Assembly (NCBI GenBank): GCA_012517875.1
Contig: JAAYUB010000104.1
Location: 1-64,000, forward strand
DNA from: Acidobacteriota bacterium
GTDB taxonomy: Bacteria; Acidobacteriota; JAAYUB01
Direction: 5' to 3'
Length of the DNA: 64,000 bases
The first letter of the stretch is position 1; every line of letters begins with the position of its first letter. The notes under the pieces are model-generated. The model was not told where the DNA came from. It ran no database searches and saw only the letters and a list, made by a program, of their open reading frames with translations. The position numbers were made by a program, and so were the translations under genes. Below are positions 17,199 through 24,413 of the stretch, one piece after another.

Positions 17199-19001
17199 TC
17201 AATCCGCCAGCACGGCGGCGAAATTGCAGCGGCGCAGGCATTCGCCGCAGCGGATGCAGGTGGCCTGGTCGATCACGTGCACCTGTTTCCGTTCACCGCT
17301 GATGCAATGGACCGGGCAGTTCTTCGCGCACACGGTGCAGCCGGTGCATTTGTCGGCGATGATGCTGTAGGTCAGGAGCTTCTTGCAGCGGTGCGCCGGG
17401 CACTTCTTGTCGTTGATGTGGGCTTCGTACTCATGGCGGAAGTACTTCAGGGTGGTCAGGACAGGATTCGGGGCGGTCTGCCCGAGGCCGCACAGCGAAC
17501 CTTTCTTGATTTTTTCTGACAGCTCTTCCAGTGTCGGGATGTCTTCCGGGCGACCGTTGCCCTCGGTGATCCGGGTCAGGATCTCCAGCATCCGCTTGGT
17601 GCCCAGGCGGCAGAACGTGCATTTGCCGCACGATTCCTTCTGGGTGAAATTGAGGAAGAACCGGGCCACATCCACCATGCAGGTGGTCTCGTCCATGACC
17701 ACCATGCCGCCGGAGCCCATGATGGCTCCGGTCTGGGTGACCGACTCGTAATCCACCGGTGTGTCGATCAGGGCGGCCGGAATGCAGCCGCCGGACGGCC
17801 CGCCCATCTGGACGGCCTTGAATGCCTTGCCGCCCTGGATGCCGCCGCCCACCTCATAGATGATCTCGCGGAGCGTGATGCCCATGGGTACTTCGATCAG
17901 TCCGCCCCGGACGATCTTGCCGGCCAGGGCGAACACCTTGGTCCCGCGGCTCTTGCCCACACCCATCTCGGCGAACTTGTCGGCGCCGTTCAGGATGATC
18001 CACGGCACGTTGCCAAAGGTTTCCACGTTGTTGATGGAGGTGGGGTGGGCCCACAAGCCGGCGGTGGTGGGGAACGGCGGGCGCAGGCGGGGCATGCCCC
18101 GCTGCCCCTCGATGGAGGCGATCAGAGCGGTCTCCTCGCCGCAGACAAAGGCGCCGGCGCCTTCCTTGACCTTGATATCGAAGGAAAACGCGCTGCCTAA
18201 AATCCCCTCGCCGAGGAACCCGTTCCGACGGGCCACCTCGATGGCCAGCTTGAGGCGCTTGACCGCGAGCGGATACTCGGCCCGGCAGTAGATGTAGCCG
18301 AAGCGGGCGCCGATGGCGTAACCGGCGATCAGCATGCCCTCCAGAATGTTGTGGGGGTCGCCTTCGAGGACGCTGCGATCCATGAAGGCGCCCGGATCCC
18401 CCTCGTCTCCGTTGCAGACCACGTACTTGATCTCATCCCGGCTCTGGCGGGCGAATTTCCACTTGATCCCGGTGGGAAATCCGGCGCCCCCGCGACCGCG
18501 CAGGCCGGATTGGGTGATCGTTTCGATCACCTGTTCGGGAGTCATTTCCTGGAGCACTTTGGCCAGGGCGGCGTATCCGCCGCGGGCCTGATATTCGGCC
18601 AGTGATTCGGGGTTGTTCACACCGCAATGGCGGAGCACGATCCGCTTCTGCTTGGCGAAGAACGCATCCTCGCTGCCGGGCAACTCGTCACTCTTGACCA
18701 GCCATTCCGGGATCACCCGGCTGGCCAGCACATGCTCATCGAGGATGCGGGGCAGACGGTCCGGGGTCACATCGCCGTAGATGAATGAACCGCGCTTGGG
18801 ATCCCGGATCTCGACCAGGACTTCGCGGAAGCACATCCCGATGCAGCCGGTCTCGTCGATGTCCACGTCCAGGTTGCGTTTGGACACTTCCTTGACCAGC
18901 GCCTCGTGCACTTTCTTGCCGCCGGCGGCGATGCCGCAGCTGCCCAGGCCCACGACGATTTTAGGCCGGGTGAGAACATTCGGCTGTAGCGGGTGAGACA
19001 A
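17199..19001 (-). CDS. NuoF/HydB-like NADH-binding flavo-Fe-S subunit (600 aa)
   Basis: The domain order is a thioredoxin-like [2Fe-2S] domain (about 1-110; GSCGIAAGG, TGCIGMCFREV), then the NuoF core with FMN and NADH sites (GLRGRGGAGFPTG near 160; GDEGDPGAFMDRS near 190; FVCGEETALIASIEG). The NuoF [4Fe-4S] site is SCGKCTFCR...CGLGQ. Two C-terminal ferredoxin clusters (CTGCTVCAKNC, CIRCGECLRRC) end the protein. This is the architecture of NADH-linked subunits of electron-bifurcating hydrogenases and related complexes (HydB type), not of standard complex I NuoF. It should oxidise or reduce NAD(H) and pass electrons to the fusion subunit encoded next. The start is TTG at 19001 with GGAGGTG just upstream. 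A 41-base gap separates it from the fusion gene. Confidence 0.9.
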   Translation of the reverse strand: MSHPLQPNVLTRPKIVVGLGSCGIAAGGKKVHEALVKEVSKRNLDVDIDETGCIGMCFREVLVEIRDPKRGSFIYGDVTPDRLPRILDEHVLASRVIPEWLVKSDELPGSEDAFFAKQKRIVLRHCGVNNPESLAEYQARGGYAALAKVLQEMTPEQVIETITQSGLRGRGGAGFPTGIKWKFARQSRDEIKYVVCNGDEGDPGAFMDRSVLEGDPHNILEGMLIAGYAIGARFGYIYCRAEYPLAVKRLKLAIEVARRNGFLGEGILGSAFSFDIKVKEGAGAFVCGEETALIASIEGQRGMPRLRPPFPTTAGLWAHPTSINNVETFGNVPWIILNGADKFAEMGVGKSRGTKVFALAGKIVRGGLIEVPMGITLREIIYEVGGGIQGGKAFKAVQMGGPSGGCIPAALIDTPVDYESVTQTGAIMGSGGMVVMDETTCMVDVARFFLNFTQKESCGKCTFCRLGTKRMLEILTRITEGNGRPEDIPTLEELSEKIKKGSLCGLGQTAPNPVLTTLKYFRHEYEAHINDKKCPAHRCKKLLTYSIIADKCTGCTVCAKNCPVHCISGERKQVHVIDQATCIRCGECLRRCNFAAVLAD

Positions 19002-19030
19002 CGCACACCTCCAAAATTCGCCGGTTGGGA

Positions 19031-19531
19031 TCAGGATTCCATCCGGTATTCCTTGACGATCTTGCGCACGGTCTTCTCATCAAGCCGTCCGAAGGTCTCC
19101 TCGTCAATCATCATCACGGGCGCCAGCGAGCAGCAGCCGAGGCAGGCGACCGTCTCCAGGGTGAACAGGCCGTCGCCGGTGGTGTCGCCGGGCGCGACAT
19201 CCAGCGTTTGCGTCATGGCGTCGGTGATCCGCTCGGCTCCGGCGACGTGGCAGGCCGTGCCACAGCACACCCGGACGATGTGCTTGCCCACAGGTCGAAG
19301 GCGGAACTGAGCATAAAACGTAGCCACGCCGTAGATCTGGGCGAGGGGCACACCGGTGGATGTGGCAATCTCCTCGAGCGCGGCGGTGGGCAGATAGCCG
19401 TACGCGTCCTGCGTCTCCTGCAGCACGGGGATCAGAATGCCCTTTTCACCCTTGTACTTGCGAAGGATTGCCTGCACGGGGTTCACGTCGAATTCCACCG
19501 GGAGGGTTGATTGCGGGGTGTCCGTTGCCAT
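19031..19531 (-). CDS. NuoE/HydC-like thioredoxin-fold [2Fe-2S] subunit
   Basis: This 166-residue protein has the NuoE pattern: an N-terminal helical bundle (ILIPVLQETQDAYGYLP) followed by a thioredoxin-like domain. The four cluster cysteines are in CCGTACHVAG and, about 40 residues later, CLGCCSLAPV. It is expected to hold one [2Fe-2S] cluster next to the FMN of the NuoF-like subunit. ATG at 19531 (MATDTPQ) was chosen because GGAG lies six bases upstream; an earlier in-frame ATG lacks this. It is the first gene of the operon NuoE-like / NuoF-like / fusion, and the only one with a recognisable promoter, 39 bases upstream. Confidence 0.9.
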   Translation of the reverse strand: MATDTPQSTLPVEFDVNPVQAILRKYKGEKGILIPVLQETQDAYGYLPTAALEEIATSTGVPLAQIYGVATFYAQFRLRPVGKHIVRVCCGTACHVAGAERITDAMTQTLDVAPGDTTGDGLFTLETVACLGCCSLAPVMMIDEETFGRLDEKTVRKIVKEYRMES

Positions 19532-19569
19532 GCGCGGCTCCATATAAAACAGGGTTTTAAAACTGAACA

Positions 19570-19598
19570 ACTATAGCAACGAACCGGTTAACTTTCAA
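19570..19598 (-). promoter_or_regulatory. Strong promoter of the NuoE/NuoF/fusion operon
   Basis: On the minus strand TTGAAA (19598-19593) and TATAGT (19575-19570) are separated by 17 bases; each box matches the consensus at five of six positions. The predicted start is about 30 bases before the NuoE-like ATG. With the opposite promoter at 19675, this fills the 321-base divergent spacer. Confidence 0.65.
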
Positions 19599-19674
19599 CC
19601 AGAAGGTGGGCTCCGGGTGTCCGGCAGCCCGGTTTTGGACACCGGGTGGTCGGCTCGATATTGAATGACGGGTG

Positions 19675-19703
19675 TTGATCCACGGCGGAACTTCTCGTAC
19701 AAT
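19675..19703 (+). promoter_or_regulatory. Promoter of the duplicated zinc-ribbon gene
   Basis: TTGATC at 19675-19680 and TACAAT at 19698-19703 are 17 bases apart. The leader to the ATG at 19853 would be about 145 bases. I see no clear riboswitch or leader gene in it. Confidence 0.5.
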
Positions 19704-19852
19704 TTTGGAGCAATCGATCCGCTCTGATGATTGTCTCCGGCGCGGCCGATCACTCGGGCGCCGACGGCAACGTCTGAATGTGAGCGGCTGTCTGGATCAA
19801 GGCCGACGTTCCAGAACGACCGGCGGCCATCTGGAGCCGGTGGAGGTAGGTG

Positions 19853-20704
19853 ATGGCGCCCGACGACAACTCGCGGCACGCGCCGCATCCGGCGGTGTTC
19901 AAGACAGGCTCATATCTCAAGTGTCACTGTCCCCATTGCGGCCAGTCGTTGATCAGCGAGGACTGGATCCTGCTGGATGTGATCAACCAGGCCAAAGAGC
20001 GCGGCGTACTGAGGCTCAGCCCCTATCTCAATTTTTTCGACTCATCCAGCACCATCCAGCTGACCGAATGGCAGGAAGTCCAGGACCTGAGCTGCCCCCA
20101 TTGCCGCCATACGCTGAAGGAGCCGGACGCCCAGTGCGCCAGCTGCCGCTCCCGCGTCGGCCGGCTGCAGATCAGGGAGGGGACGGACGCGTTCAACTTC
20201 CTGTTCTGCCTGCGCAAGAACTGCCGCTGGCACGGCCTGAGCGAAGAGGCCAAGGGGAGAATCATCCTGGAGGCATCCGGATTCGAGGAACCAAAGGATC
20301 ACAAGGAATTCATCAAGTCGGGGACCAAGCTGCAGCTGTTCTGCCCCCTCTGCAAGTCCGGATTGGTGCAGGGCGACGACCTGGTGGTCCACGTGCATGA
20401 CCGTCAGGGGCGGCTCAGCGTCATGAAACTGAGCCCGTACCTGAACGTGTTCACCAGCGAATGCTCTCTCTTCCTCCCGGCCGGTGAGGAAGTGACCAAC
20501 ATGATTTGCCCGCATTGCAACCGGAGCCTGTGGCTCGACAACAAACACTGCGAGGCCTGCGGCGCCCGGGCGGCCAAGTTTCTGGTCAAAGCATTCGTGC
20601 TCGATGTGGATTTCTATGTCTGCATGCGCTTGAAGTGCCACTGGCACGGGCTGGGTCCCAAGGACCGCCAGCGCATCATCCTCGACGAAAGTCTGGAGTG
20701 GTAG
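19853..20704 (+). CDS. Internally duplicated zinc-ribbon protein of unknown function
   Basis: The 283-residue protein consists of two similar halves. Each starts with a CPxC zinc knuckle (CHCPHCGQSL; FCPLCKSGL), continues through LSPYLN and a loop with S-S, then a second knuckle pair (CPHCRHTL...CASC; CPHCNRSL...CEAC), and ends in a CxxxxCxWHGL segment (CLRKNCRWHGL; CMRLKCHWHGL) and RIIL. Eight cysteines per half would bind at least two zinc ions. No signal peptide or membrane segment is present. ATG at 19853 is preceded by GGAGGT at 19842-19847; a GTG three bases earlier is less likely. It stands alone between two divergent or convergent units. I do not recognise the family; DNA, RNA or protein binding are all possible. 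Confidence 0.75.
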   Translation: MAPDDNSRHAPHPAVFKTGSYLKCHCPHCGQSLISEDWILLDVINQAKERGVLRLSPYLNFFDSSSTIQLTEWQEVQDLSCPHCRHTLKEPDAQCASCRSRVGRLQIREGTDAFNFLFCLRKNCRWHGLSEEAKGRIILEASGFEEPKDHKEFIKSGTKLQLFCPLCKSGLVQGDDLVVHVHDRQGRLSVMKLSPYLNVFTSECSLFLPAGEEVTNMICPHCNRSLWLDNKHCEACGARAAKFLVKAFVLDVDFYVCMRLKCHWHGLGPKDRQRIILDESLEW

Positions 20705-20782
20705 GGGGCTGCCGGGCGAGGGGCCGGCGGGCCGGAGTGGATGTTTGCGACCGCGCCGGCGGGAGTGGGTCCATAGAGACAA

Positions 20783-20813
20783 CCCGGGCCGGCGGTGCGA
20801 CCGCCGGCCCGGG
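20783..20813 (-). terminator. Terminator hairpin between convergent genes
   Basis: Bases 20783-20796 pair perfectly with 20800-20813 (14 bp, loop of 3). Read on the minus strand it is followed by TTGTCTCT, so it mainly serves the DUF4412-like gene ending at 20821. It may also stop read-through from the plus-strand gene ending at 20704. Confidence 0.7.
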
Positions 20814-20820
20814 CCGGAGT

Positions 20821-21543
20821 TTACTGCCGCTGCATCAGTTTCTGGAAATCCAGCTGTTCCTGTTTGAAGTTGGCCGGCGGATTGAACTTGTCGGCCGGGA
20901 TCGAGGCGTTCGCATCGAAATTGACCAGCTTGGTGACGGAGCGGGTCTTGGTCCCCATGACCTCGCCGGTCATCTCCTGCTCCACCGCGTAGAGGTTGCC
21001 CAAGGAGCGCATTTTTTCCATCATCTGCTTGATGGCCGGGCTGTAGGCGACCATCTCGGCGGACATGGCGTAGTACTTGTCGTAGGGCATGCGGATGTCG
21101 CCGGTGCACCACATCCGGATGGTGAAGTTCATGAATCCCTTCAGGGTCATCACGACCTCTTCGCAGTTGTAGGCGCCCACCTGCTGGCGTTTGCCGGTCT
21201 TCTGAATGTCGGTGGTGAACTGGAAGGCGGCCATCATCTGCTGCATCTCCGGGGGGAACTTGAGCGGCAGATCGGAAACCTGGTAGGACTTGCCCTGGGT
21301 GTTGATGAAGTAGATCTTCTTCTGGTCGAGTCGGACGATCACCGACATGCCGTCGGAATTTTCGGAAGCCATCCGGTCATCGGCCAGGAAGATCTTCTGG
21401 ACGGTTTCACGCGCCGGCTGGGTTTTGCCCATCACCGTGACGGGGTCGGACTTGACCACCTGCTCCAGGTACACACCGGCCATGGCGAACGGCACCAGCA
21501 CCAGCACGCCCAGAAGCGTCAGCAAACGGACCGTTGTTTTCAT
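20821..21543 (-). CDS. Exported DUF4412-like protein
   Basis: The 240-residue precursor has a clear signal peptide (LLTLLGVLVLVPFAMA, cleaved near residue 22). A beta-rich domain follows in which a bound or measured state is implied by YLEQVVKSD near the start, IVRLDQKKIYFINTQGKSY in the middle and a paired-cysteine region (YNCEEVV, MWCTGD). This pattern resembles DUF4412 and lipoprotein-carrier-like proteins of the periplasm, but there is no lipobox. The C-terminus is Gln/Lys-rich. ATG has GGAGG five bases upstream. It lies downstream of the M16 peptidase pair, but a candidate promoter and 115-base gap suggest separate transcription. Function unknown. Confidence 0.65.
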   Translation of the reverse strand: MKTTVRLLTLLGVLVLVPFAMAGVYLEQVVKSDPVTVMGKTQPARETVQKIFLADDRMASENSDGMSVIVRLDQKKIYFINTQGKSYQVSDLPLKFPPEMQQMMAAFQFTTDIQKTGKRQQVGAYNCEEVVMTLKGFMNFTIRMWCTGDIRMPYDKYYAMSAEMVAYSPAIKQMMEKMRSLGNLYAVEQEMTGEVMGTKTRSVTKLVNFDANASIPADKFNPPANFKQEQLDFQKLMQRQ

Positions 21544-21610
21544 TGTTCCTCCAATGGGATCGAATGTTCGTTGATCACAGGGTTGGCATTGTCATGCGGT
21601 CACTCAATCT

Positions 21611-21639
21611 ATCAGACTCGCACTGTATTTTCCAGTCAA
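21611..21639 (-). promoter_or_regulatory. Candidate promoter of the DUF4412-like gene
   Basis: Minus-strand TTGACT (21639-21634) and TCTGAT (21616-21611) are 17 bases apart, between the M16 gene end and this gene. Confidence 0.35.
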
Positions 21640-21658
21640 AACGGGGGCCGCCGGCGAT

Positions 21659-22966
21659 TCATTCCACCCGGACCCAGGCAAACAGGTCCGGCCGGAAATA
21701 CGTTTGGCGGACGCGGCGCAGGTCGTCCAGGCTCACCGCTCCGAGCCGGTCCAGTCGTTGCCGGTAGTAATCGGGCGGTCGCCCCTGGAACATCCCCAGT
21801 GCCATGAAATAAGAGCGGTTCAGGGCGGGAAAGTTTCGCATCAGGATCTGACCCTTGAGCCGGTTGATCGTCTTTTCCAGTTGGCGGAGCGTGATCTCGG
21901 CCCGGGCGAACCGGTCCATCTGCTCGCGGATTCCGGCGGTGGCGCCGTCCAGGTTCGCCTGCCGGGTGCCCATGGACACCGTCACCGTTGCCAGCCGGCC
22001 ACTGTCGGCGGCGCCGAGACCGGCGCCCACGCTGTAGGCGAGACCCTGACGCTCGCGCAGCTCGAACGCGAGCTGTTCGGAGAACATGGCTACCAGGACC
22101 TCCAGTGCCGGCCAGTCGGCTGCAGCCACCGGGAAGGCGTGGCCCGCCCAGAGGTAGCCCTGCCGGGATTTGAGCGCCAGCGTTCGCTGCTGGCCGGCGG
22201 CGGAAGCCGGCGTTGCCGCGGCGGCGGACGTGGGCTCGGCCGGGCGGCAGCAGGCCAGGAGCGCGGCCACTTCGTCCATGGTTTCGGCCGCCGGGCGATT
22301 CGTGGACACGGTCCAGATCATGTTGGCGGCGCTGAAATAGGTGGGCCAGAAGGCGCGGACATCCTCGATGGTGATGGCGCCTGTTGACGCGCGGGCGCCG
22401 TAGATGGAACGGCTCATCCAGGGCGAGTCAAACAGGAGACCGTACAGTTGCTCCTGGCCGACGGCGCGGGGGTCTTTTTCCCGCCGACCCTGCACCTCAA
22501 GCAGGGCCGCCTGCGCCCGCTGGAGATTCTCCGCATCGAGGCGCGGCTCGAACAGGATCTCGGCCAGCAGGCGGAGGCCTTCCTGGCGGTAGGTGTCGAT
22601 CACCTGGAAGCGGACCCAGGAGTAGTCCGGCACGGAGTAGTAATCATCGAAAGGGATCATGGGGCTGTCCACGGTCTTGAGCTGCGCGCCGATCGCGTTG
22701 AGCGCCAGCGTCATCTCGGAACGGCTGCGCCGCGCGCTCCCTTCCCCGAGGAAGCGGTGGGCGAGGTCCACCAACCCCTCCCGGCCCGGGGGTTCCGCCG
22801 CGGAGCGGTTACGCAACAGGACATGGACGGCAAAGATCCGGGATGCGCCCGATCCCGCCACGGCGACACGGGCACCGCAGGGCAGAGTGCGCTCCAGCGG
22901 AGCTTCGGCGCGGAGAGCGCCCGCCAGCAGGACCAGGCAACAGAGGGCTGTGAGTCGTACGTTCAC
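21659..22966 (-). CDS. M16-family peptidase-like protein, non-catalytic partner subunit
   Basis: This 435-residue protein has a signal peptide (CCLVLLAGALRAEA) and the two-lobed M16 fold. The zinc motif HxxEH is missing: the corresponding place reads GLVDLAHRFLGEG. The C-terminal substrate-binding signature RERQGLAYSVGAGL is intact. This is the usual split of bacterial M16 pairs, where one chain holds zinc and the other supplies the Arg/Tyr pair. It follows the catalytic subunit gene after a 12-base gap, so the two are certainly co-transcribed and very likely form a periplasmic heterodimer that degrades unfolded peptides. Start ATG at 22966 has AAGGAG nearby. Confidence 0.85.
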   Translation of the reverse strand: MNVRLTALCCLVLLAGALRAEAPLERTLPCGARVAVAGSGASRIFAVHVLLRNRSAAEPPGREGLVDLAHRFLGEGSARRSRSEMTLALNAIGAQLKTVDSPMIPFDDYYSVPDYSWVRFQVIDTYRQEGLRLLAEILFEPRLDAENLQRAQAALLEVQGRREKDPRAVGQEQLYGLLFDSPWMSRSIYGARASTGAITIEDVRAFWPTYFSAANMIWTVSTNRPAAETMDEVAALLACCRPAEPTSAAAATPASAAGQQRTLALKSRQGYLWAGHAFPVAAADWPALEVLVAMFSEQLAFELRERQGLAYSVGAGLGAADSGRLATVTVSMGTRQANLDGATAGIREQMDRFARAEITLRQLEKTINRLKGQILMRNFPALNRSYFMALGMFQGRPPDYYRQRLDRLGAVSLDDLRRVRQTYFRPDLFAWVRVE

Positions 22967-22978
22967 CTTGAGCTCCTT

Positions 22979-24346
22979 TCAGCGGGGCATGCCGGCGCCG
23001 GGGGGCATCATTGGGGCAGGTGACTTGGCGGCGGGTTTAGCGGCCAGCACAGTGATGATGGGATTCGGGTGTCCGAGAAGCCGGGCGGTTTCGGTTCGGA
23101 CCGCCGTCGCGTCGAACCGGACCAGGGGCGCGATCGCCCGGTCGCCGAAATAGTCCGGGTACCGGGCCGGATCGGCCAGCGCCAGGATCTGCCCTTTCCA
23201 CATCCCCACGTAGTGGATATTCTCCATGTCGTAGATCTCACTGACCGTTTCCTGGGTGATGTAGGCGCGCACCACCGGTTCCGGCAGGTGATCCAGCGGC
23301 AGGGCACGCAGCTTGTCCGCCAACGCCCGCGCCCGCTCGGGGGAGACGGGACCGGGTCCGGGCAGCTCCAGGGTGATCTGATACAGGGAGTAATCCCGGT
23401 TGGTCAGCGTCTCGCCCTGAAAGCCCTTGACTGCGCCCGCGCGCACCAGCGCCGCCAGTGGGGACATCTCTTCGTCCTCGAGCCAGCGGCGGACCAGTCG
23501 AAACACGGTCCAGGCCGGCTCCGTCAACGCCGGGGCGGAGAGCGTGACCACCACCTGGCTGGCCGCACCGTCCACGTCGAATGCGGCGAACCGGTCTGGG
23601 CCGAACAGAGCGGGCATCGCCGGTCCGCCCGGCAGTTCGCCGCGAGGAAGCGCGCCCAGTTCGCGCTCCACATGGTCGAGAGCGGTCGGTATGTCCACGT
23701 CGCCCACGAGGAGCAGCACCGCGTTGTTGGGCACGTAGTACGATCGGTAATAACGCAGGATCTGCTCGCGCGACATCGTGGCGATGGACGCCTCGGTCCC
23801 CAGGGCGGGAAGCGCGTAGGGTGAGCCCGCGAAGACATGACCCGCCAGGGCGCGCTCCGCGGCGTAACGCGGGCTGGTCCGGTCGCGGGCCAGCTCCTCA
23901 AGGACGATGCCGCGTTCCTTCTCCAGCTTCTCCGGCGGGAGGATCGAGTGGAACACCATGTCGACCTGGAGATTCAGCATTTTCGGGAAGTGCTCCCGGG
24001 GTGCGAGCATCATGTAGCAGGTGTAATCGTCCCGGGTGAAGGCGTTGTGGTAGGCGCCCATCAGGTCGGCCTCCTCGTAGATCTGCTCCTGGGTCCGGGT
24101 GGCCGTGCCGTTGAACAGCAGATGCTCCAGCATGTGGGAGATACCGCTGGACGACATGCCCTCGCCGCGGAGGCCGGTCTTCACCACCACGAACGAAGCG
24201 ATGGCCGGATTGGTGTTGTCGGTGAGGATCACTACTTCCAACCCATTGGCCAGGCGGCGGCATACCGGCTCGGCCGCTGCGGCGAACGTCCAGGCGGCGG
24301 CCAGGCAGACCGGTAACAGCAGGAGCCGAAGTTTCGGGGTATTCAT
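22979..24346 (-). CDS. M16-family zinc peptidase, catalytic subunit
   Basis: The 455-residue precursor has a signal peptide (LRLLLLPVCLAAAWTFAAAA, cut near residue 25). The inverted zinc motif is HMLEH (His71, Glu74, His75), and the third ligand lies in ERGIVLEELARD about 75 residues later. The rest matches the M16 N-terminal and C-terminal domains (YVPNNAVLLLVGDVD). It should be the active half of a periplasmic pitrilysin-like peptidase, paired with the product of the next gene. ATG at 24346 was chosen because GGAGGT lies seven bases upstream and the signal peptide begins there; the frame is open further upstream but runs over murJ. A promoter is visible 28-56 bases upstream. Confidence 0.9.
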   Translation of the reverse strand: MNTPKLRLLLLPVCLAAAWTFAAAAEPVCRRLANGLEVVILTDNTNPAIASFVVVKTGLRGEGMSSSGISHMLEHLLFNGTATRTQEQIYEEADLMGAYHNAFTRDDYTCYMMLAPREHFPKMLNLQVDMVFHSILPPEKLEKERGIVLEELARDRTSPRYAAERALAGHVFAGSPYALPALGTEASIATMSREQILRYYRSYYVPNNAVLLLVGDVDIPTALDHVERELGALPRGELPGGPAMPALFGPDRFAAFDVDGAASQVVVTLSAPALTEPAWTVFRLVRRWLEDEEMSPLAALVRAGAVKGFQGETLTNRDYSLYQITLELPGPGPVSPERARALADKLRALPLDHLPEPVVRAYITQETVSEIYDMENIHYVGMWKGQILALADPARYPDYFGDRAIAPLVRFDATAVRTETARLLGHPNPIITVLAAKPAAKSPAPMMPPGAGMPR

Positions 24347-24373
24347 GCGGAGCACCTCCGGGTGGCTGCGATG

Positions 24374-24402
24374 ATTGTACCGGATCTCCCCGGCTGTTTC
24401 CA
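24374..24402 (-). promoter_or_regulatory. Promoter of the M16 peptidase pair
   Basis: Minus-strand TGGAAA (24402-24397) and TACAAT (24379-24374) are 17 bases apart in the 67-base gap after murJ. Confidence 0.45.
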
Positions 24403-24413
24403 GCACCGGCCGG

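Noticed and set aside
13411-19531. Reading the NuoE/NuoF/fusion operon as part of respiratory complex I
   Set aside because: No membrane subunits or NuoBCDI are present, the NuoF-like chain has HydB-type extra domains, and the NuoG-like part is fused to GltD.
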